Below are positions 19,774 through 29,668 of a DNA stretch of 64,000 bases, piece after piece; within the stretch, counting starts at the first letter, position 1; every line of letters begins with the position of its first letter. The notes under the pieces are model-generated. The model was not told the origin of the DNA. It worked only from the letters and a program-made list of their open reading frames with translations, and made no database searches. Where the stretch lies: contig JALRMH010000029.1 of assembly GCA_026119935.1 (NCBI GenBank), positions 248,001 to 312,000 on the forward strand, given 5' to 3'. The position numbers and the translations under genes were made by a program. The DNA is from Endothia cerciana. Taxonomy: Eukaryota > Ascomycota > Sordariomycetes > Diaporthales > Cryphonectriaceae.

Positions 19774-20638
19774 ATGGCCTATTTCAACTCGTCAAGCATG
19801 CGCACCAGCATCGACAAGCCTCAGATTGATAGTAACCCAGCCATTTCACCCATTTCGCCTTCTTCCAGCAGCTGGCAATCCGATGCAGGCTCCATACTCT
19901 CCCAGACTTCGAACTCGTCCAAGGCTTCTCAAGTGTCTTGGGGAGATGGCGATGAGTTTGATGACGTGCTCCAAGTCATTGAAAAAGTCATCGGACAGAC
20001 CATAAAGGCGCTCAAGGGCTCTCCTCAGTCCCGGGTCACGCAGATGGTGACCCACAAAGGCCGTTCTCAACGCGATCTTCGGAAAGAGCCAGGTCCGAGC
20101 TGCAACGGTTCCAGGACAAACTACAAGGACACCGTGGTATGTCAGAAGAGTATCTAACAGAGCGTGGTGAGTCTCACACTGATTGTTGTTCTTATTCGGA
20201 CAACAGGATGATTGATGACGACGACACAGGTGACTGCTACGGCCAGCTGCTTCAAATCCATCAAGCCGTAGACCGAGATCTACAGTCTTTGAAGGAAGCT
20301 GCTCTGGCGGACCGTCTAGATTCCAACGAGGTCGGGTTGATAATAAGAAAGCTGGAGCAGCATGCTGATATGATCGCTACAATGGCATGCCGATTGCAAC
20401 CGGGGCAATACCTTTGCCAATTTGAAGGGTGCACAGCCCCGCCTTTCCAGACTCAGTATCTTCTCAACTGCCACTCGGATCGGAAGCATATATACCACAG
20501 GCCGAAAAAGGTGCAAAGGTGCGTCCTGTGAAAACAGATTCTCACACATCTCGGCTGATACTCAACAGACACGTTCGGGTATTTCAACCTGATAAGAAGG
20601 ACGATGTACTCCCTCAAGATGTCCTCTTAGAAAACTAG
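19774..20638 (+). CDS. C2H2 zinc-finger protein, gene model uncertain
   Basis: ATG 19774 opens a Ser-rich N-terminus (SPISPSSSSWQSDAGSILS) followed by a helical, acidic stretch ending near IKALKG. The downstream part is in another frame: a helical segment (RSSERARSELQRFQDKL), then GDCYGQLLQIHQAVDRDL, then one finger, CQFEGC then HSDRKH, of C-x4-C...H-x4-H type. Two introns are well supported: 20167-20229 (GTGAGT donor, length divisible by three) and 20519-20568 (GTGCGT donor, CAACAG acceptor). The second leads into a last exon 20569-20638 ending VLPQDVLLEN. No good splice pair explains the frame change between about 20000 and 20100, so an indel or an odd intron is likely. It may be a DNA-binding regulator. 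No target can be named. Confidence 0.55.
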
Positions 20639-20952
20639 AAGGTCTGATTTGTGGAAGCTGACGTGGTTGTGCAAATGTTACCCAGTTGGCTTCTGATCAG
20701 GCTGGCCATTAACTCCACAGCGTGGGCTTTGTGGGGTTCGAGGATGTTACCTTGGCTGACGAGGGCGCAACGCTGCATAGTGCTCCTAGCACTGTGAGGC
20801 AGGGAGCGAGGAGCTCAGTCGGATATTCAATGTAGTCAATAACCGGGATGTGTCATCAGTCAAGGTTCAATTTGGTAAGCAGTGGTTCATCGATTCTCTC
20901 TAAACAAATTTATAGAGAGAATTCCCAGCATTATATACTCGAAGCTAGCCTT

Positions 20953-21358
20953 CTTCACTTTCAGTCACTCAAGTGAAGGGCCACTACTTAGTTTTTTCTC
21001 CACTGTCTTATATTTGTCCAATCAAAGACACTGCCTCATTCAGTAACAGAGCTTCATCCTTCACTCCCATTGCCACGGCCATGCCCCTCCTTTCAGGCGG
21101 GATCAGGCCTTTGCACTTCAGAAAAGGGGAGACCTCTTGGTCTCTGCCACAGTTGGCCTCCTTCCCTTTCAGTGAACAAAGTGAAAGGCCCCTACCTATT
21201 TTCCTTATTTTCTTTCAACCAATCCGAGACCCGTTCTTTCAGTCACGGAGCTCGCTGTTCACTCTGGTTGCTACAGCTGTGCCCCTCCTTTCAGGCGGGG
21301 TCTACTGTAGCCTTGCACCTTAGAAAAGGGTGAGACCCTTTGGTCTCCACCACAGAAG
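20953..21358. repeat. Tandem duplication of a ~200-bp block
   Basis: Two diverged copies lie side by side: about 20953-21160 and 21161-21358. Shared blocks include CTTC(A/C)CTTTCAGT near the start, GCCCCTCCTTTCAGGCGGG in the middle and AGAAAAGGG(G/T)GAGACC towards the end. A weaker relative lies around 23200-23370 on the same strand. The copies encode nothing recognisable and may be remnants of an LTR or another non-coding transposon part. Confidence 0.55.
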
Positions 21359-21759
21359 GTGCTGTATGCCCACATCCAATTGCTCATCACTTGTAAAATA
21401 GGGCTTCAGCTGCTAACTGATGCCTACAGGAGATATTTGGATCGATATTTTTTTTTGCCCCCTCATATACCCCCCAACATTGGTTTAATGCTGGGGTGGG
21501 CTCTAGAGCACGTTTGCAGGTGCCAACAAATTTATTTGTATAGGTGGGCAGAAAAATCGACTCATGCTCACCAAACTCATCTGCTGCCGCACGCACACTG
21601 TAGGCACGCGAAACAAGCCTGCACACAGACAGCACCAGGAGGTCAAGGGCAAATACACTTTCGAGTATAGGGTAAGAACACTTTTTAAGTCTAAGGTAAG
21701 TACACTCGTCAGGCTCTAACCCTGGAGCTGCTCATGGCAGCACTGGCGAACTGCAAGCC

Positions 21760-21951
21760 GCCCGCTTGCGCCTCCGCTGGAAAGGCTAGTCATCACAGCA
21801 TAATCGCTGGAAGAAACTGAACGAGCTAGAGACCTGCCCTGAGCTGATAACCAACTGTACGAAGGCTCACCCTTCTGTTGAAGCTATAGAAGCTCCAGTC
21901 AAGCGCAAGCGAGGGCGACCATTCAAGACAAAGCTCTTGTCAATAACTTGA
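21760..21951 (+). pseudogene. Relic of an AT-hook-containing ORF
   Basis: A short open stretch reads WKKLNELETCPELITN...VEAIEAPVKRKRGRPFKTKLLS and then stops. RKRGRPFK is an AT-hook, which binds the minor groove of AT-rich DNA. No complete gene surrounds it and the frame is closed upstream. Similar tails occur on fungal transposon-encoded proteins, so a transposon remnant is the likeliest origin; the family is not identifiable. Confidence 0.35.
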
Positions 21952-22106
21952 CAACGGAAGAGTATTGCCGAGGACGGCAACGGCTTTTTTTGGCCTCGGC
22001 ATTTGTGGCGGGGACCAGGGAAGTCTCCCCTTTTCCCGAGGTGCAATTTGGGCGCAAACTAGATTCTCACAGATTCAATTACACGGACACTCCCAATTGT
22101 CTATTT

Positions 22107-22349
22107 CTATGTAGTTGCCATCTCGATACACTCCTCCCCCGCTACCTGTACCGAGCCGTTGACTGTCTGCTTACTGTTTTTGGCTGTGCTTCTTGTTGCC
22201 TTTGAGGTACTCTTGCCACGGGCCGTCTTCTGCTTCTTGGCTGCTGGGAGTGCGGCCGCCTTCGCTGTGCTATGGGCTCGAAGTCCACGCCTCTTCGAGC
22301 CGGTGGGAGGGAGGAGGAGGAGGAGGAGAGGGTTCTCGTGAGGCTGCAA
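22107..22349 (-). other. Short Lys/Ala-rich open frame, probable transposon debris
   Basis: The minus strand encodes a basic, low-complexity stretch (SKRRGLRAHSTAKAAALPAA, then KKQKTARGKSTSKATRST). It resembles a histone-like tail or the basic end of a transposase. No domain, start or neighbouring exons can be defined, and the surroundings are repeat DNA. I do not regard it as a functional gene. Confidence 0.25.
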
Positions 22350-23393
22350 TAGCAGTAGCAGATACGTCCTCCTCTAGAGAAGAGAGGGTATCGCGGCTGT
22401 GCTCAAAGTTGAAACAGTGTACGCTGTACAGAAGAAGACGTCTTGCTGGTCCTATCACTACCTTTCTTCTTGTTGCTTCTCTTGCCTAAATTAGTCATAT
22501 TTGAAGCTGTACGTTGATCCATCACCCTGTTACTCCGGAAAATACTGGTCTCGCCCGAAGAATGCAGCACGTATTTAGTGGACGAGGTGACGTTAGATTG
22601 TGTATTACATAAGCTAGATTGCGCTGAGTTGATTGGCTGCAGAAATGCAGTCCGTGCGCCGCGGGTCCCACCAGTAGGATATCCGAAAATGCCAGTGAGA
22701 ATATCCGTTCTCTATATTTAAAAGACCACGAACCCAAAGGTGCAGCTATTCAGCGTTCCCGAATGAGCGGAATCCCCTGTTACCGCCCAAGTACGTCAGA
22801 ACAGCCAATCCAGTAAGGCCAAATGCATATACTAGCTAACCCACTAACGTAATGTAATGAGCACTGCAGTAATCCGTAGATAACTAAGTACTGGGGGTTT
22901 ATGCTAGTAAGAGCGGTGCCAAGATTCGGCCTCGTAATAGGAAACACAAGTCTGAATGCTGGTACAGTGTTCACTAGCGGTGAGGCTTTCAACCTATGGT
23001 GAACTTGAAACTTAGATTGACAACTGAAGAGCTATGAAAGAAATCTGTCTGACAGTAGGAAATTTGTAGTAGATGGACTTGGTCTCAGTCTATCTTCAAG
23101 TGTGTGTAGCAGTGGTTTGTTGATTAGGCTGAGATCTAAGTTCTAAAGCTGGGTGGGAAGAAAGGTTATATAGTTGTGCCTGTAGCCTGTGCCCATGCCT
23201 CCATTCACAACTGTGGGTCCTTCCCATTGTCCCTGATTTCATTCACTTATCTTGCCCAATCAGAATATGCCGTATTTCCTTCACTCCCTTCCTTCACTTG
23301 TAGGAGTGAATGCCGCATAGTGAAGGAGACTCCCTGCCCTTCACTATTCCTCAAGCCAGTGAGTCACTGGGTCAGTTGACTAATCAAGCCAGA
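22350..23393. other. AT-rich gene-free DNA
   Basis: Over 1 kb with only short closed frames. The segment 23100-23370 shares words with the 20.88-21.35 kb block: AGCAGTGGTT near the start, a CCAATCA word and TTCACTCCC. This suggests another, more diverged copy of the same repeat. Confidence 0.4.
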
Positions 23394-23395
23394 AT

Positions 23396-24361
23396 GTGGT
23401 TGCCCCAGATGGTCTACCACAACGCATGCGCAAGTTAACATCTGCAAACAATACCAGCAAACGCATCTTATTAACATATCTCTACTATATAATATTATCT
23501 CTAGCTGCTGTTGTTGTGGTGGCCAGTGACATGGTCTGCAGGGTTAGGGTTCCTCATCGGATGCCCACCCTCTTCATCTCTATAAAAGGAGGGTAGCCTT
23601 CAGGCCACACCCTCATACATAGACGAAAAACAACATCTTCTTCTCTTCTGGCTTCTTTTTATCAGATGCGGCGCAGTATCGTCTTTGCCCCTGGGGCCTC
23701 ATGGCTCCCATATCTTGTGTTCCTACCTGCACGTTCACGCTAGGGTTGTCAGAGCCCTCTGCTACCTTTGCTTGGTGTCGTCATCCTGTTGCGACCGGCG
23801 CGTTAGCTCTGGTTCACTGTATTTATCATTAGGATCCTGACGAGTTTGTCGTCAAGAGCAGGAATATATAAAGGCATACTGAGCAGCATGCCGTCTGCCC
23901 TTTTCCTTGTACTCAAACACAACCCCTGTAGGAGAAATCTCCCAACAGGCGAGAACACGACCTCTGTGGGAGAAACCTTTCAACCGGGGAGAATACAACC
24001 ACTATTAGAGAAATATCCCTCTCGATATCACACAGTGTGGGCGGGTCCGGTCCCAACACCGCACATGGCCCTTTATGGTCCCGCGAGACCAGACGGGGAG
24101 GCGAGCGAGGATGGAGCTCTCCTAATAGAATGTCAAGAGAACGGCGGAAGAGAGCACCACGACTACACGACTGCCCTGATCAGAGCATCGTGAATAGTCT
24201 GGCACCCTCAGTGGGTTGGCAAGGCGTCGAAAAGAAAGGGTTGCGAATCAGGATTTTTAGGGTCCTTCTTATCGGGCAATTTCTCGATTGTTTTTGTGTG
24301 GAGTTGTCGTGTCCTCCCCTCTTCCTCTTGACGTCGAGGGAGGGAGGGTAACTAGCTATAT
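23396..24361 (+). mobile_element. LTR-like region with a TATA box and a primer-binding-site-like motif
   Basis: This segment looks like the 5' end of an LTR retrotransposon. A possible LTR start TGTGGTTGCCCC is at about 23396 and a TATAAAAGG box at 23581. TGGCACCCTCAGTGGG at about 24200 resembles the tRNA-primer site and leader of Gypsy-type elements (TGGCGCC...GTGGG). The last 323 bp (24039-24361) recur in inverted orientation at 25278-25575. No gag or pol follows. The LTR borders are not proved: I found no matching second LTR and no target duplication. Confidence 0.4.
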
Positions 24362-25575
24362 ATACACATAGGCGAAAGAAAATTGGCAAGGATGTTGAAT
24401 CCGGCCTAGGGTCAGACCTGGAATCCCTAGCCCCCACGACAACAGCTTAACCTTTATACCCTTCTAAGGTTTCCGTCTATTAGATATAATGCTGTGAGCG
24501 TGTTGAACTTCTAAGCGTGGTCGGGCTCGCATAAAGGTCAGCTTCTCACAACTATAAACTCCAGGTTCTGGATTTCGTAAGTAAGGCGAAGCCGTTTGCT
24601 AGGCCAGAGTTCGACTATATTCGGTGCACAAGGCTTAACAGCCGTGTGCAAAGCTAGACGTCTTTCTTTAACAAGATATCCTGCCACTTGAAGCCCAGTG
24701 CTTTAGTAGAGATCCATGATTTCTTCCATGAACATACTACAACAACCTCGAAGATAGAATGGATGAGGGTTCTAAAAAGGTTCTATAAAGGTGGCCTCGC
24801 TCTCAGCAGATCTTTCAGCGACATGCACAATCTCGAGGAACGCCTGAATGCGGCCGGCTTCATCCATGCTGAAAGGGCGTGTAGATCTGTTCGACTGATA
24901 ACCTATAACAAAGACAGCTGATCTTCTTCTCGGGCATCGGACTCAGCTCTAGAGGATTATTTATAAACCCAGGGTGGAATCTGTTTGGTGTATTGAGCTC
25001 AACTTCGAAGGCGTCAGGATGGCCGTAAATGCTATGTTCCTTCTTGAAGATGCTCCAAGGCGCTAGCCTCTACATTTTCCATCTCGTCCTTGACAGATTC
25101 TATTTCTACGTTGATGCTGTCAACCCAATCATCCAGTAGGTGGGTGGTCCGGGCCGGGGGACGGGGCAGGTAAGATCTTAAGATGCTCGTAGAGGCCGGC
25201 CTCTACTGTCGTTGGGTGCTGGGTGGCCTAGGGGACTCAAATCTGAAAATCTGGAAACGCTTATCGCTAGCTAATAAGAATATAGCTAGTCACCCTCCCT
25301 CTCTCGTCGTCAAGAGAGGAGGGGAAGGACATCGAGAAAAATCCGACTAGAAGAACCCCTAAAAATCCCGATTCGCAACCCTTCTTTTCTACGCCTTGCC
25401 AACCCCCTTCGAGGGCCCCAGACTATCGACAATGCTCTGATCAGAGTCATCGTGTAGTCGTGGGCTCTCTCCCTTACGCCTTCGTGGCACTCTGAGAGCT
25501 CTGTCCTCGCTCGCCTCCCCGTTTGATCTCGCGGGACCATAAAGGGCCATGTGTGGTGTTGGGACCGGACCCGCC
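24039..25575. repeat. Convergent pair of ~300-bp inverted repeats
   Basis: Left arm 24039-24361 and right arm 25278-25575 align as inverted copies over their whole length. They share GGCGGGTCCGGTCCCAACAC, a long block with ATGGCCCTTTATGGTCCCGC, the TCTGG...GGGTTGGCAAGGCGT leader, and the end GGGAGGGT(A/G)ACTAGCTATA. Differences are mostly transitions. The arms enclose about 900 bp containing a methyltransferase relic. Confidence 0.75.
24571..24921 (+). pseudogene. Fragment of a LaeA-type SAM-dependent methyltransferase
   Basis: In one plus-strand frame I read PEFDYIRCTRLNSRVQS, a TAG at 24655-24657, then FNKISCHLKPSALVEIHDFF and finally SFSDMHNLEERLNAAGFIHA before a stop at 24921. This order matches the second half of fungal TAM/LaeA-like methyltransferases: FDYIHxR, W, LKPGGWVE, then LxERLExAGF. 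The TAG stands where the family has Trp (RDWP), and the glycines of KPGG have changed to Ser-Ala. The N-terminal SAM-binding G-loop is absent. Enclosed by the inverted repeats, this is a dead fragment, perhaps carried there by a mobile element. Confidence 0.6.
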
Positions 25576-25601
25576 AATAATAGAAGACCCGCCTGTTGAA
25601 A

Positions 25602-26918
25602 TCATCGTCTAGGGGTCGAGTAAGGGATTGTCGGACTACCGCTATCGCATGAAGTGGCTTGATTATAGTTATAGGGTTGATGATTTATCGCGTCGTTGTC
25701 TCTGGGTGGACTAACTTGTTCGCTGTCTGCCAAATCCCGTGGAGAGATAATGGGAGGTGCAGGCTGGGTTATCTGCGTCTGTGGTGGATGAAGGGATCTG
25801 TTGCCATCGTTTAAGGGTTGCGAGAGTTCATCTTCAGACGAAACTCCTGTCCTGAGAGAAGACTCGGCAGCCTTCACATTTGTTAAGCGGTTGATTTTTG
25901 GTCTCTGGGAGGACGGCGTCGAGCGTTCTCCCCATCCAAGACGAGTTTTATCCATGCCATCTGAAGTAGCTGTCCTTGGGCTTGTCTGGGATGACAAGAG
26001 ATCAAACTGACGAGCTTTTGGCGAGCTAGGTGCAAACCTAGGGCGTTGAGCCACGTGTTCGGAATCCGAGTTCGAGTTTGCATTGGAGCGCTTGAAGGGT
26101 AAAGGACGAGGCATAGCGGCATATTGTTTTGCTCGTTCTTTGAAAGCATTGATCTTGGCTTCGTCAAGACCTAGAATCTCCTCGAGCGATTCTACCGCTC
26201 TACAGGAGTCGTATGGGAAGAGCCGCGAGTTGTGTTCGCTATCGCTATCGTCGGAGCCTAGGTCTGAGGTGGGCGCGGCGAGGTAGTTTGTCAGATCGTG
26301 GAAGGTGATAAGGTAGAGCAGCATATCCTGCTGTCTAGTAGTCTGAGGAGATCTGAGAGCGTAGAACTCATTTGCATTGAGTGGATAAAGATCCAGATTT
26401 GGTTCGACAAGGCCACGGCCAGGGATAAAGGCAACGATCGGAGTAATACGCTGCAGAGGAGTCTTAATGTTGGAGTTTCGAGAGAACGCAGCGGATTGTC
26501 GGACTTGAACAGTCAGTTGATCGAGTTGGAGCTGGACCATCTCAAACTGATAGCGTGTGTCTGATTTTTGCTGGTCGAAACGCGCATCAACGGAAGCGAA
26601 TTGACGCCTGACATCCTCCTTGAACTCTCTGACATCCTCCTTGAACTCTCTGACATCCTCCTTGAACTCTCTGAGTTCGTGCCTCACATCGTCGATTGTC
26701 TGTTGGAGTTCATGCTTGACGCCGTCGACTGTCTGTTGAAGATCATGCTTGACACCGTCGATTGTTTGTTGGAGTTCGTGCTTGACGCCATCGATTTTCC
26801 GGTGAAGGCTGCTGAACTCGCGTCCTAAATGATCGTCCTGAGAGTGGCGCAGCTTGGTATAATCATCCGTGGTGAGATAAGGGCTAGCAAGAGAGTAAGG
26901 CGAGCTGATAGTCGCCAT
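25602..26918 (-). CDS. Coiled-coil protein of unknown function with heptad-like tandem repeats
   Basis: Intact ORF of 438 residues from ATG 26918. After about 35 residues come four tandem 11-residue units of the form IDGVKHELQQT and three 7-residue units EFKEDVR, together a long amphipathic coiled coil (residues ~35-110). A more globular middle (ITPIVAFIPGRGLVEPNLDL, then YPLNANEFYALRSP) and a Ser/Pro-rich disordered C-terminus follow. No catalytic motif is seen. The 5' flank carries a TGA/ATG trinucleotide microsatellite at 26949-26998. The stop codon lies only 27 bp from the right arm of the inverted repeat, and the gene is surrounded by transposon debris, yet its frame is unbroken. I recognise similar fungal hypothetical proteins but no function. 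Confidence 0.7.
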   Translation of the reverse strand: MATISSPYSLASPYLTTDDYTKLRHSQDDHLGREFSSLHRKIDGVKHELQQTIDGVKHDLQQTVDGVKHELQQTIDDVRHELREFKEDVREFKEDVREFKEDVRRQFASVDARFDQQKSDTRYQFEMVQLQLDQLTVQVRQSAAFSRNSNIKTPLQRITPIVAFIPGRGLVEPNLDLYPLNANEFYALRSPQTTRQQDMLLYLITFHDLTNYLAAPTSDLGSDDSDSEHNSRLFPYDSCRAVESLEEILGLDEAKINAFKERAKQYAAMPRPLPFKRSNANSNSDSEHVAQRPRFAPSSPKARQFDLLSSQTSPRTATSDGMDKTRLGWGERSTPSSQRPKINRLTNVKAAESSLRTGVSSEDELSQPLNDGNRSLHPPQTQITQPAPPIISPRDLADSEQVSPPRDNDAINHQPYNYNQATSCDSGSPTIPYSTPRR

Positions 26919-26959
26919 GTTTGATGGTCATGACGATAATGACGGTAATAATAATAATA

Positions 26960-27000
<41 letters not shown>

Positions 27001-27001
27001 T

Positions 27002-27860
27002 AGATAGAGTGGAGAGATTAGACGGAGCATGAGGCGATGCGTGGGTTTTATGACTCGCCAGCGGAACAGGAATAACGGGCGCTGGGGCCTGCAACACCCC
27101 GCGCCCCGATAACCTCTTATGTAAATGTATAGGCTCGCTTGTCTTCGCGCACAGGCCAAGCGCTAACCCAACAAGGCAGGTCCCAGCTTCTAATTTAGAT
27201 CGTGAGAATCTTCTAATTCTGTCAGAACACCTATCACATAAGCCCGGCAGAGTCACAATGATATAGAGGGGAACAGGCTGTCTGATTGATGGCTGCTGGG
27301 TGTCTCTTGGTACAGAGACTGATTCTTGCAGTGTGGAAAGAACTGGTGTGCCGAGTCGCTGGCTATTTGAAGGGGAATAGCCCGTGCGCCGCTAGCGCCG
27401 CTAGCGCCGTTGGCGGACCGTTGTCGGACCGTTGTCGTGACAAATTCCTCACTGTCGGCACCCCTGTCCACACGCAACATACGATTTAACACAGATAGTA
27501 ATGGCAATAGCATTAATCCTGGTAAGATAACTTGAAATTTTTAACGGATCTTGCGGCTTTGCTAAAAAAAAACCTCCCTGTGTGGAAAGAAGCAGGAGAC
27601 TTGTTTAACAACGCTCTAGCTTTACCGTTTGGTGAGAAAAGATTCCAAGAGTATGTTAATTAGTCTGAATTCAAGGTGCAAAGCAGGGACATTCTCTTAT
27701 ATAAGGTGCGTTAGGTCCTAGCAGGCCATAGGACAGGGCTTAGACCGCAATAATCTTCTTTCAATCAAATTGTTTGCGATACATGCTGTATTATCATGTC
27801 CACAGACTTTCAATTTCCAACGACGAGGCTATCTTATTGTTATAACTCATCCAACATGGA
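27002..27860. other. Gene-free stretch upstream of the coiled-coil gene
   Basis: About 860 bp. Short direct repeats occur at 27386-27438 (GCCGCTAGC twice, GGACCGTTGTC twice). No ORF with a domain and no RNA gene is seen. It presumably holds the promoter of the coiled-coil gene. Confidence 0.45.
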
Positions 27861-27869
27861 GCTCACGGA

Positions 27870-28260
27870 CTAGCAACCCCGAAGCCAAGAGGCAAGGGAG
27901 GCCGGCCTAGAAAGAAGCCAAAACTGGAAGCGAGAACGACGCGGCTGGAAAGGCTAGCGAAACTAGCTCCCGACTGCGAGAGACCTCTCCTGCTGCCTAG
28001 GCAGTATAGTGGGCACAGCCTTCCCACACTATGGGGGAAGGAAGAGCAAGCAAAGCGGCATGCAGAGTGGAAACTCGGACTAGAACGGGATGCGATCATA
28101 GCATATTCGGATGGCTCGAAGAATAGCGACAACGAGCGCATCTCCTGGTCGTTTATAGCCTATCAGAACGGATCACAAAAGCGGAGGTCTTTGACGCCAA
28201 GATCAGGGGTGCGGCAAGCATCCAGTATTTGAAGCGGTACCAGGCTGTTGATGATTCCAC
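27870..28260 (+). pseudogene. Non-LTR retrotransposon (Tad-like LINE) RNase H relic
   Basis: Plus-strand frame from about 27870 reads a basic AT-hook-like stretch (GKGGRPRKKPK), then the linker LERLAKLAPDCERPLLLP and the RNase H start DAIIAYSDGSK. This is the family pattern (V/I)YSDGS with the first catalytic Asp. After one frameshift near 28175 the text continues AEVFDAKIRGAASIQ, which holds the second catalytic region (AExxAI/DAE). Reverse transcriptase and the remaining RNase H are missing. It is a fragment of a LINE ORF2. Confidence 0.72.
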
Positions 28261-28289
28261 CGACTCCAGATCTCAGGCCTGGGGAAAAA

Positions 28290-28390
28290 AGAAAGGGGGG
28301 GGGGGGGGAAGAGGAGAGGAAGGGGAAAAAAAGAGGAGGAAGAAGAAGAAGAAGAAGAAGAAGAAGAAGAAGAAGAAGAAAATAAAAAAG
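28290..28390 (+). repeat. Polypurine tract with (GAA/AAG)n microsatellite
   Basis: A G12 run followed by AGGAGAGGAAGGGG and about 12 AAG triplets ending in AAATAAAAAAGG. It lies directly after the LINE relic and could derive from its 3' tail or have expanded independently. Such purine mirror tracts can form triplex DNA. Confidence 0.7.
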
Positions 28391-28641
28391 GCATGTTGCT
28401 GTTGGCCGTCCGAGGAGAGGGGGTAAAAGCCCTGCTGACAACGTCCCGGCATCTATCCACCATGATGTGTTCTCAATGAGACGAAGACTGGTCTTGCTTC
28501 GGTCTTCTATCGTGAAGCTGAGGTTCACTAGTTCAGCAGCTCCTGTTGCTGCCCAAACGTCCGGCAAGAAATAGAGTATTATCGCGCACAATAAACACCA
28601 GCTTTACTCCTCTCGATCAGCTTCGTTCGATCAGTGTTGTT

Positions 28642-29292
28642 TCAAACCGCTTCTTCTTCTTCCTTGGCATCCCGTTCTGGCAGGCTCGGCAGAGATTAGC
28701 AGTTTGCTTTACCTACATGCATCGCTGTACCGTTATACTTAAGTTGCTGGGATTTCTATCACTCACCATCCAAAGCCTGAGCGGCTTGATCGGTTATCTT
28801 TTTCGCTGACCTGTAGAACTTGCCCACCTTGTCCTCCTCATTCCATGGAGATTTATAATACATTACCTTGGTCCACGCATTAAGCGCCGAGGTATGACCC
28901 ATCAGGCGCGGATCGGCCCTACAGCGCAATAAGACCTCTATACCCAACAGGTTATTTGCCAGGCCATCCAGGTTTCCGGGGATCTCCCAATGCAGCCCTT
29001 CGTCGACGCAGCAGGATAGCGGACGGCCATGGTTGTCACGCAGGTCGTGGTCAGGCTCGTTGGGATCCGCACCCGCGTCCAGAGCCGCCTCCATCTTCGC
29101 AGCCTTGACCTCAGGCGCGTCAAGGCTAAGCGCCGCTGCGAAGAGCGGCGGCTTGCAGGTGGTGATCCAGTCCTCGGTGCTTATGGCGCGTGCGGCGATG
29201 TGTCTCTGATGCGAGGCCAGATTTTTTTGATATTTTTCACGGGTCGCCGCTTGTTCCTCCGGGAAAATGGGGAAATGGTGATAGACTGTCAA
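28642..29292 (-). CDS. Ankyrin-repeat-like protein, 5' end undefined
   Basis: The main exon is 28767-29292. A consensus GTGAGT donor after LDG leads over a 90-bp intron to a last exon 28642-28676 that ends RDAKEEEEAV. The middle carries two ankyrin-like units: MEAALDAGADPNEPD followed by DNHGRPLSCC, and IEVLLRCRADPRLMGHTSAL. The C-terminus is charged and helical. There is no ATG at the 5' border of the open frame, which begins with TTG and is preceded by a stop, so at least one upstream exon must exist. A GTAAGT donor near 29350 is a candidate. Ankyrin repeats mediate protein binding; no partner is evident. Confidence 0.6.
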
Positions 29293-29668
29293 TCACCTCG
29301 GATCTTGACGAGCATGTCGCATCTTTCAGAGCGGACCCAAACTTACCCTAGACCTCGAGGTCAAGTAGTCGACCCCTCCAACGGTCGCCCGCAGCCCCTG
29401 GGTATAAATAAACAAGGCTGGCCCTGCAGGCCAGGCCACGCTTAAGCTCCGATAACGCCCACGATAAGCATCTTTCTCGAGTGCGTCAAATGCAGTCCCG
29501 ACTTTTTTTTCTTTTTTTCTTCCTGCTTCCCCTTCTTCCTTTGTCGCTCCGCGACGACACCAACTCCTGGCAGAGCAGACTTCTTTTTGCGATACCCTCG
29601 GCGGAGACAACAGTCACCGTCATCTTGACCGTTCCCCCTCCACCTTCAATGGCTGGCACGACATTAAC
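29293..29668. promoter_or_regulatory. Region before the RMND1-like gene, with TATA box and pyrimidine tract
   Basis: TATAAATA at 29403-29410 followed by a CT-rich stretch at 29501-29550 reads in the direction of the plus-strand gene and looks like its core promoter and transcription start zone. The missing first exon of the minus-strand ankyrin-like gene may also lie here. Confidence 0.4.

Noticed and set aside
21359..21670. Plus-strand frame of 103 codons in the repeat island
   Set aside because: His/Cys-rich by chance, no C2H2 spacing, no start context, surrounded by repeats.
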